A stretch of 64,000 nt of DNA from Planctomycetaceae bacterium (GTDB lineage Bacteria > Planctomycetota > Planctomycetia > Pirellulales > Pirellulaceae), in contig JABJJO010000042.1 of NCBI GenBank assembly GCA_018660825.1, positions 1 to 64,000 on the forward strand, written 5' to 3'. Under the pieces are notes generated by a model. That model saw only the letters and a list, made by a program, of their open reading frames with translations, ran no database searches and was not told the origin of the DNA. Below are positions 19,885 to 26,399 of this stretch, one piece after another. Numbering within the stretch: the first letter of the stretch is position 1; each line of letters starts with the position of its first letter. The position numbers and the translations under genes were made by a program.

Positions 19885-20958
19885 ATGAAAGATGATCAGA
19901 TGGCTGATGCTAATCTAACGGAATTACTATCCGGTGCTTGCCCACAATCAGTAGCGCAATTGGAAGATGTGTTAAGCACTCCGACCGCCGCTGTCATTGA
20001 GATGTTCGCGCGTCTCGATGGTCATCTATTAATGGTCGGTGCGGCCGGAAAAATGGGACCAACAATGGTACGGATGGCCCATCGCGCGATTGTCGAATCG
20101 GGAAGTAAGATGCGATTAACCGCGGTGTCACGATTTAGTGATCTCAGCGTACGGGGGCGCATAGAAGAGTGGGGAATTGAAACAATCGCTTGCGATATGT
20201 TGTTGCCTTCGCAGGTTTCCGCGTTACCCAATTGCACGCATTTGATTAATTTGACAGGGTTCAAGTTCGGCGCTGCTGCTAACCCGGCACTTACTTGGGC
20301 CACCAATTGCGATATCCCCGCCACACTTTGCCGTCGGTTTTCAGAAAGCAAAATTGTGGCATTCTCGACTGGTAATGTCTATGGCATGGTGCCGCCTGCG
20401 ACGGGTGGAAGTTTGGAGTCGAGTCGTTTGGAGCCGGTGGGAGAGTATGCGATGGCGGCGTTGGGTCGCGAGCGAATGTTTCAATACTATTGCGAGCAAC
20501 TACAACTTCCGACGTTACTTGTGCGTTTGAATTATGCAACGGAATTGAGGTATGGAGTCTTAGTGGATGTTGCGACGTCAGTTTTGAACGATCAAACAAT
20601 TGATGTGACCACCGGCTTTGTCAACGTGATTTGGCAAGGAGATGCAAATGCGATGGCTTTACGATGTTTGGAATTGCCCACGGTTCCCGCTCGGCCAATA
20701 AATCTCACGGGGCCTACGGGGCTTAGTGTGAGAAGTGTTGCTCAACAGGTAGCCGCGCTCGCGGGCGTGGCAGTCGAAGTGACTGGAACGGAAAGAGAGA
20801 CGGCTTTGTTGAGTCAAGCGACACATAATTATGAGATCTTGGGAACGCCTCAAATGGATCTGGAAACTATGCTGCGGTGGACTGTGCAGTGGCTACAGCA
20901 AGGGGGTGCGTCATTGGGGAAACCAACCAAGTTTAATGCTACCGACGGAAAATTCTGA
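19885..20958 (+). CDS. NAD-dependent epimerase/dehydratase-like protein
   Basis: 357 residues. The first 45 residues are extra, then the Rossmann start HLLMVGAAGKMGPTMVR has GxxGxxG at about 53-59. Later a strand ends HLINLTGFKFG (normally where extended SDRs read NLAA), then VAFSTGNVYGMV in the catalytic Ser position. The YxxxK is replaced or shifted: EYAMAALGRERMFQYYCEQ shows Tyr but Gly instead of Lys at +4. The final RPINLTGP...SVRSVAQQ matches extended SDR C-termini. This makes it an SDR with an atypical active site; substrate unknown. It follows trkH by 30 bp but need not be functionally linked. Confidence 0.7.
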   Translation: MKDDQMADANLTELLSGACPQSVAQLEDVLSTPTAAVIEMFARLDGHLLMVGAAGKMGPTMVRMAHRAIVESGSKMRLTAVSRFSDLSVRGRIEEWGIETIACDMLLPSQVSALPNCTHLINLTGFKFGAAANPALTWATNCDIPATLCRRFSESKIVAFSTGNVYGMVPPATGGSLESSRLEPVGEYAMAALGRERMFQYYCEQLQLPTLLVRLNYATELRYGVLVDVATSVLNDQTIDVTTGFVNVIWQGDANAMALRCLELPTVPARPINLTGPTGLSVRSVAQQVAALAGVAVEVTGTERETALLSQATHNYEILGTPQMDLETMLRWTVQWLQQGGASLGKPTKFNATDGKF

Positions 20959-21148
20959 AGTTGTGTTAATTTCAACTTCCGGCACGGCCTCACTGCGGTG
21001 TTTTGGACCCGGCGGATGTGACACTCAAAAAGGGTATGTCGCTCTTTGGTCTCCCTTCTCACAGGCTCCCTCCAACAACGCTTTTGCGTGATGAAATAAA
21101 TAGCGACATACCACTTCTTGAGACTAGCATGCTTAATTGGCTTGAGAC

Positions 21149-21970
21149 TCAACTGGCTACGGACGGGCTATTTTTCCATTGGCGAATTCGTTCCGTCAGA
21201 GGGTTAGTCGGACCTCGTCGTGACTGGGAAATTGTGTCGCTGTTGTGGTCGCTACGATTAGCCGAGAAGGCGTTGGTTGTGAGTTTCGCATTACTAATGC
21301 GAGCAATATTGAAACAAGAAGCAGATTCCCCACCGTCGCTTTGCCCGCTAATAAACCACATCTCGTTTTCATAAAAAATGGCGTGCGGCGCGAACTCAAT
21401 CCAGGTTTCCTCGTCCAACTGTTGGGGATCATGCGGCAGGTTTGCGATGTCCTTCGTGTGGTTGGCAACTAACAACTCAATCCGGTGTCGCCGCATGATA
21501 CTGTCGGCCACCGCTTGTAGAATGTCTCGCTGCAGTGAACAGGCCGCCTCGTGGTTAGAAAAAAAGCGACAGGCACGTTGCAATCGACGAATACTCACGC
21601 GTTGTGTTTCGTCGAGTTTGTCGATGAGCAATTCGAGAGTCTTTTCGATGATGGTTCTCGTACCATCGACTTGGAACCACGGGCAGCAGTAGAGTCCAAG
21701 GACGAATTCACGTATTTGTTCGAGTGTTATTTGTCGACGGATCGTGAAACTTTCGGAAGTTGGCAAAATCCGATAACCGTCAGCGAGATTATCAAAACGA
21801 ACAGGTAAACCCGAAGTGCGTATAACACTTAGGTCTCGATAAATAGTACGTTTGCTTACTTGGAATCGATCTGCTAATTCAACGGCGTTGAGTCCGGCTC
21901 CTTGTTGAATACAGGAAATGATTTCCAGAGTGCGAGTAATATTTTTTTTGTCAGATGAATTGTGAGTCAT
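21149..21970 (-). CDS. HTH-WYL transcriptional regulator
   Basis: A helix-turn-helix (RTLEIISCIQQGAGLNAVEL then SKRTIYRDLSVIR) of the HTH_11/DeoR type is followed by a WYL-like ligand-binding domain (HRIELLVANHTKD, EIWIEFAPHAI-like strands, then FNIARISNAKL). The open frame extends to 22153, but the ATG at 21970 has GGAGG ten bases upstream and removes an implausible Cys/Tyr-rich leader, so a 273-residue product is preferred. It is divergent from the asparagine-synthetase/radical-SAM/flavoprotein operon across 266 bp and is the natural candidate to control it. WYL regulators usually bind a small ligand or nucleic acid. Confidence 0.8.
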   Translation of the reverse strand: MTHNSSDKKNITRTLEIISCIQQGAGLNAVELADRFQVSKRTIYRDLSVIRTSGLPVRFDNLADGYRILPTSESFTIRRQITLEQIREFVLGLYCCPWFQVDGTRTIIEKTLELLIDKLDETQRVSIRRLQRACRFFSNHEAACSLQRDILQAVADSIMRRHRIELLVANHTKDIANLPHDPQQLDEETWIEFAPHAIFYENEMWFISGQSDGGESASCFNIARISNAKLTTNAFSANRSDHNSDTISQSRRGPTNPLTERIRQWKNSPSVAS

Positions 21971-22236
21971 GTAATTTTTGCCTCCATGCAAAATTCGTAC
22001 ATTATGAAATAGTTGCCAAGGATTGCAGTAACAACAATAACAACAGTTGAAAAATAACTGCTCTATATTCTTCAGTTGCCAACCAAGGGTTAAAGGCGCC
22101 CTTAAAAACATCGAAAAGCCAAATAAAAAAGTAGATTTGTGATGAATCCCCAAATAAGCCGGAATGCGTTAGAATACGGTGCGGCTTAAAGTTGCCAAAA
22201 TGAACTCAGTTATTAGTAAAAACCAGGAGAGCTTGT
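21971..22236. promoter_or_regulatory. Divergent promoter region with three copies of AGTTGCCAA
   Basis: The 9-mer AGTTGCCAA occurs three times, at 22011-22019, 22074-22082 and 22190-22198, all on the plus strand. A short dyad CAGTT-N7-AACTG spans 22044-22060, and a dyad AAGCCG...CGGCTT spans 22156-22187. AGGAG at about 22226 serves the rightward ATG at 22237. The repeated word is a good candidate operator for the divergent WYL regulator. Promoter -35/-10 pairs are not convincing by eye. Confidence 0.45.
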
Positions 22237-23568
22237 ATGCATCCGCACCGTTATGTTGAACGTTTAGTTGATTTGATAGATCCTGCGGCAAACGTGTTGT
22301 TAAATGTGACCAACGAGGAAGCTGCGGAAGCTGTTGCTGCAGGCGATATTCAGCGGGTTGGTGAAATCGACGGACAGTTTGCAATTATCCAAAAACGCGG
22401 CAATATTGTGCGCATGGCACGATCCATTGGGCGGCCAATGCGTTATTTTTTGGCAAAGCGGTCAGCAGGCCCCTGCTTGATCGTGGCTGAGCGGATGGAG
22501 GAAATCCAGCAGGCGCTAGCTGAGGAAGGACTTGCTGATCAGTTTCATCCGTCCTACACACGCATGGTACCGGCACATTACATTGTCGAGATTACGTTGA
22601 TTGGTTGCCCAGATCCAAATCCTGTGAACAAACGGTTTTTCACTCCACCGCGTAATGAACATAGCACAGACTTAAATGAAATAGGCCGAATGTATATAGG
22701 CAAAGTTGCTCAAGAATTGAATGATTGGCTTGATCATGTTCCTGCCGATGAACCTCTGGGCGTGTTGTTCTCCGGTGGTATCGATAGTGGTGCAGTCCTG
22801 CTGTTGCTGAACCACCTGTTGCTACAACGTGGTGAATCTGCAGGGCGACTCAAAGCATTTACGCTGAGTGTTGCTGGTACGTCTTCTGATGCCACTAACG
22901 CAAAACAGTTTTTAGACGAAACCGATTTAAGTATGTTGCTGGAAGTGATTGATGTTCCCTCCGAGCAAGTTGATTTCCGCGAAGCGATTCGGATTATCGA
23001 AGACTATAAGCCTTTGGACGTACAATCCGCAACAATGGCTTGGGCTTTAATGCAACAAATTCGTCAGCAATATCCAGATTGGAGGTATCTTATTGATGGT
23101 GATGGCGGCGACGAAAATCTTAAAGACTATCCTATCGAGGATAATCCTGAACTAACAATCGCGAGTGTTTTGAATAATTTGATGCTGTATCAAGAAGGCT
23201 GGGGTGTCGATTCCATTAAACATTCCCTGACGTATTCCGGCGGACAGAGTCGAGGTCATGTGCGATCTTATGCCCCCGCAGCGAAACTTGGATTCCGTGG
23301 TTTTAGTCCGTTCGCGTTACCAAGTGTGATCGGAGTTGCCGAAGGGATTCCATTTATCGAGTTGACGGATTGGAACCACGAACAGTTATATCGCTTGAAA
23401 GGTGAAATCGTGAAACGCGGAGTGGAGGCGATCACCGGTGTTACGATGCCAATTTTTGAAAAATGTCGATTTCAACATGGAGCAGTTTCTCTAGAGGGCT
23501 TTGCTGAATTGTTCCCCGCCGACGAACAGGTTTACCGGGATACTTTTGCAGATATCTTTATTCGATAA
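22237..23568 (+). CDS. Asparagine-synthetase-like ATP-PPi ligase with degenerate glutaminase half
   Basis: 443 residues. The C-terminal domain has the PP-loop VLFSGGIDSG (Ser179 onwards) and a second conserved loop LIDGDGGDENLKDYP near 287, as in asparagine synthetase B; it would adenylate a carboxylate and form an amide. The N-terminal 150 residues keep only the later strands of the class II glutaminase (IDGQFAIIQKRGNIVRMA), and the nucleophilic Cys2 is missing. It therefore cannot release ammonia from glutamine by the usual route, so free ammonia or another amine is the likely nucleophile. AGGAG lies nine bases before the ATG. Its stop overlaps the next start (TAATG), so it is coupled to the radical SAM gene. 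Confidence 0.75.
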   Translation: MHPHRYVERLVDLIDPAANVLLNVTNEEAAEAVAAGDIQRVGEIDGQFAIIQKRGNIVRMARSIGRPMRYFLAKRSAGPCLIVAERMEEIQQALAEEGLADQFHPSYTRMVPAHYIVEITLIGCPDPNPVNKRFFTPPRNEHSTDLNEIGRMYIGKVAQELNDWLDHVPADEPLGVLFSGGIDSGAVLLLLNHLLLQRGESAGRLKAFTLSVAGTSSDATNAKQFLDETDLSMLLEVIDVPSEQVDFREAIRIIEDYKPLDVQSATMAWALMQQIRQQYPDWRYLIDGDGGDENLKDYPIEDNPELTIASVLNNLMLYQEGWGVDSIKHSLTYSGGQSRGHVRSYAPAAKLGFRGFSPFALPSVIGVAEGIPFIELTDWNHEQLYRLKGEIVKRGVEAITGVTMPIFEKCRFQHGAVSLEGFAELFPADEQVYRDTFADIFIR

Positions 23569-24539
23569 TGACTACGGATCTCCCAACTCTGTCGGACCAG
23601 CAGATTGTCAATTTGCGCCCTGACCGCAATTCCGTTGATCCGTCCAAGCCGTATGCATTCATGGTGGAAGATGAATGTTCAGCCAGTGGTGAACTGACAA
23701 AAGTTGCGACGTTGTTTTTGACTAGCAGTGAATGTGCGTTTCGTTGCACCATGTGCGATCTCTGGAAAAATACGCTTGAGCAACCGGTAGAGTCCGGCGC
23801 AATCGGAAAACAGATTCGGTGGGCGTTAAACGAGTTAGAGATAGATCTAGCCGCTCCGCAACGACAAGGGATTTCTACGATCAAGCTCTACAACAGCGGC
23901 AACTTTTTCGACAACCGCGCGGTGCCTCGTAATGACTGGCCTGAAATCATAGAGTTGGTCGCAGGATTCGAATCCGTAATCGTCGAAAATCACCCAAAAC
24001 TATGCAAGCAGAATTGCTTAGAGTTTAAAAGCTTGCTGGCCGGACGATTGGAAATCGCAATGGGCCTCGAAACGGTGCATCCTCAAGTGTCGCGGTGGTT
24101 AAATAAACAGATGTGCTTGGAAGATTTCCAAGAGGCCACTCAACGGTTAATTTCGCATGATATCAACGTCCGCGCGTTCGTTTTATTGCGGCCACCGTTT
24201 TTGACGGAACAAGAAGGAGTGTACTGGGCCACAAAAACGATGGAATATGCTTTTGATTGTGGTGTGGAATGTTGTTCGTTGGTCCCGGTGCGAGGTGGTA
24301 ATGGTGTGTTGGATCAGTTGCAAAAACGGGGAGAATTTACTCCGCCGAATCTAAAATCGATGGAAAGTACGTTGGTCGCTGGCCTGCACATGAATCGTGG
24401 GCGCATATTGATGGATTTGTGGGATGTGGAGAGATTTGTGACTTGTCACCGTTGTGCGCGCGATCGACAAAATCGGATTTTGCAAATGAACCAAACACAG
24501 ACGGTTATTCAAGGGGATGAGTGTGGCAACTGTGGGTGA
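23568..24539 (+). CDS. RaSEA-like radical SAM enzyme
   Basis: 323 residues. The radical SAM cluster motif is C-x3-C-x2-C at Cys56, Cys60 and Cys63 (SSECAFRCTMCD). The following strands, IKLYNSGNFFD, VIVENHPKL, LEIAMGLETVHP and VRAFVLLRPPFLTEQEG, strongly recall the family of the archaeosine-synthase beta subunit RaSEA and its bacterial relatives. The C-terminus adds four Cys in two CxxC pairs (293/296 and 319/322), a likely zinc or auxiliary Fe-S site. It overlaps the flavoprotein gene by 23 bases and the ligase gene by one. The substrate is unknown; the partners suggest a tailored small molecule or nucleobase. Confidence 0.75.
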   Translation: MTTDLPTLSDQQIVNLRPDRNSVDPSKPYAFMVEDECSASGELTKVATLFLTSSECAFRCTMCDLWKNTLEQPVESGAIGKQIRWALNELEIDLAAPQRQGISTIKLYNSGNFFDNRAVPRNDWPEIIELVAGFESVIVENHPKLCKQNCLEFKSLLAGRLEIAMGLETVHPQVSRWLNKQMCLEDFQEATQRLISHDINVRAFVLLRPPFLTEQEGVYWATKTMEYAFDCGVECCSLVPVRGGNGVLDQLQKRGEFTPPNLKSMESTLVAGLHMNRGRILMDLWDVERFVTCHRCARDRQNRILQMNQTQTVIQGDECGNCG

Positions 24540-26049
24540 ACAAGGCAAACGATTTCTTGTGATTGGCGCGGGATTTTCCGGTTCGCTGCTGAGTGCCATT
24601 CTAGCGCGGCATGGCAAACAGGTTACTTTGATTGATCACGCCAAACATCCCCGTTTTGTCATTGGTGAATCCTCGACACCAGCAGCCGGATTGATTTTAC
24701 GAACGTTGGTCAAACGCTATGGACTATCGGAACTGGGGCCGTTGACTAGATATGGCCGTTGGGTGAACGAACTAGCGAGTGTGCGGCGAGGAGCAAAACA
24801 AGGGTTTAGCTATTTTTTTCACCAAGCCGATACAGACTTTCAAGTTGCTGAATCCCATCCAAATGAGTTATTAGTTGCCGCTAGTTCGGCGCTCGAATTA
24901 GCGGATACCCAGTGGTTGCGCTCAGATGTAGATCAGTTTTTATGTGATTACGCTAGGCAGCAAGGTGTTATCCTGCGTGACCTGACGACTTTAAAGTCAT
25001 TGCAGCGTGATGGAGTGAGTGGCGAATGGGCGACAACGGTTGTCGATAGCGCAGGTGGACAGGAGAGGTTGCAATTTGATTGGGTCGTGGATGCCTCAGG
25101 GCAAGGCGAAGCCGTCACCCGGTTATTGGGTTTGCCCAGCGGTGATCTGCATGGTTTGAAAACGAATACGGTAGCAGTGTTCAGCCATTTTGATGGTGTT
25201 AAGAGTTGGGATGCGCTGCTGGCCGAAGAGCGACAAGATACTAAGGACTTTCCGTTTCCGGCTGATACGTCAGCGCAACATCATGTACTTGAGGAAGGGT
25301 GGTTGTGGTGTTTGCGGTTTGATCATAGCGTGACGAGTGCTGGGCTTGTACTGGACGCCCACTCCCTCGCCGATGGTTGGCAACAAATCCCAGCCGAAAA
25401 AATGTGGCGCACACATATTGCGAGCTATCCAAGTTTGAACCGAATGTTTCAAGACGCTCAATTGTCTGTTATGCCCAATCGCTTTCTCAAGACGCAGCGA
25501 TTACAACGGATTGCTGGGCAGGCTGCTGGGCAAGGTTGGGTGAGTCTGCCACACACCGCTGGCTTTATCGACCCACTACATAGCACGGGTATTGCGCATT
25601 CAATGAGCGGAGTTGAACGATTGGCGGACATCTTCTTGAGTGTGGACAGTGGGCACCAAGTTGGAGTGGATGCCTATGGAGAACAAGTGCTAGGTGAACT
25701 AAAGTTGATTGATTTGCTGGTGGCAGGTTGCTACTTAGCGTTGCCATCGAAACGCCATTTTGAAGCATATTGCATGCTATATTTTGCGGCGGCTACGACT
25801 TACGAGAAAAATCGTATGGATTCCGATGATTGTAATCTCGGCCATGCGATGTTCCTCGCAGATGACGCGAAATGGGTAACGGCTGTACGGGATGTATTTT
25901 ATCACTTGCAGGAATTAGCAATGTCCCAAAATTGGGGGGAACCGGCACAATTTGAAGCGATTATTCGGAGAAAAATAAAACGGTATAATCATGCCGGATT
26001 ATGTGACGCTGCGGTGTCATCCATGTACCAATATACAGCGGCAATGTAG
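24517..26049 (+). CDS. FAD-dependent oxidoreductase, tryptophan-halogenase-like superfamily
   Basis: 510 residues. It begins with an FAD-binding Rossmann loop (VIGAGFSGSLLSAILARHG near 15-33), then GESSTPAAGLIL near 50, equivalent to the GESTVP region of flavin-dependent halogenases. Later SLPHTAGFIDPLHSTGIAHS near 345 contains the conserved GFIDPL(H/F)STG loop. The position of the WxWxIP halogenase motif reads GWLWCLRF (Trp262, Trp264), so the second Trp is kept but the IP is lost; halogenation is thus doubtful and hydroxylation or reduction equally possible. AAGGGG precedes the ATG, which lies inside the radical SAM gene. It is the third gene of the coupled operon. Confidence 0.75.
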   Translation: MSVATVGEQGKRFLVIGAGFSGSLLSAILARHGKQVTLIDHAKHPRFVIGESSTPAAGLILRTLVKRYGLSELGPLTRYGRWVNELASVRRGAKQGFSYFFHQADTDFQVAESHPNELLVAASSALELADTQWLRSDVDQFLCDYARQQGVILRDLTTLKSLQRDGVSGEWATTVVDSAGGQERLQFDWVVDASGQGEAVTRLLGLPSGDLHGLKTNTVAVFSHFDGVKSWDALLAEERQDTKDFPFPADTSAQHHVLEEGWLWCLRFDHSVTSAGLVLDAHSLADGWQQIPAEKMWRTHIASYPSLNRMFQDAQLSVMPNRFLKTQRLQRIAGQAAGQGWVSLPHTAGFIDPLHSTGIAHSMSGVERLADIFLSVDSGHQVGVDAYGEQVLGELKLIDLLVAGCYLALPSKRHFEAYCMLYFAAATTYEKNRMDSDDCNLGHAMFLADDAKWVTAVRDVFYHLQELAMSQNWGEPAQFEAIIRRKIKRYNHAGLCDAAVSSMYQYTAAM

Positions 26050-26399
26050 TAATTCATCGGTTATTGAGGGTTATTGGCGGTAGCACTTCGCTGACACTAT
26101 TGTGACGCGTTGTTGGGGAATTACGTCGCAGATCGAGTTTGACGTCGATATAAGTCAATCGATACAATAGAGAGTAGATAAGACATGTAAAGGATAGCAG
26201 TCTTTACGATTCTGAGCAGCACCTCCCACAAAAAACCAAACCAATCCCGCCTAACGCTTGCTCGGGAAAATTGAAGACCTACCAAGGTTAGCGTAATTTA
26301 GGCTACGGCCTTGGTGTGATTTCAATAAAAAACGACACATCAATCAATGGTGCGATTGGTGTGATACAGAATCCCCCCCTTTTTATTCTGTGACATATC
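26050..26399 (+). promoter_or_regulatory. Structured leader upstream of the DUF1549/DUF1553 gene
   Basis: This 350-base gap holds no gene. Three inverted repeats crowd its right end. First, ACCAAGG (26281-26287) with CCTTGGT (26309-26315), with an inner TAGC/GCTA pair. Second, CACATCAATC (26336-26345) with GATTGGTGTG (26354-26363), one G-U pair. Third, ACAGAAT (26366-26372) with ATTCTGT (26385-26391), whose loop is seven C then five T. The last hairpin ends eight bases before the ATG where a Shine-Dalgarno would sit, and none is visible. Confidence 0.4.

Noticed and set aside
21971-22153. Longer N-terminus for the WYL regulator
   Set aside because: It is Cys/Tyr-rich, and the internal ATG at 21970 has a good GGAGG.
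24517-26049. Calling the flavoprotein a tryptophan halogenase
   Set aside because: The WxWxIP region reads WLWCLRF, so only superfamily membership is justified.
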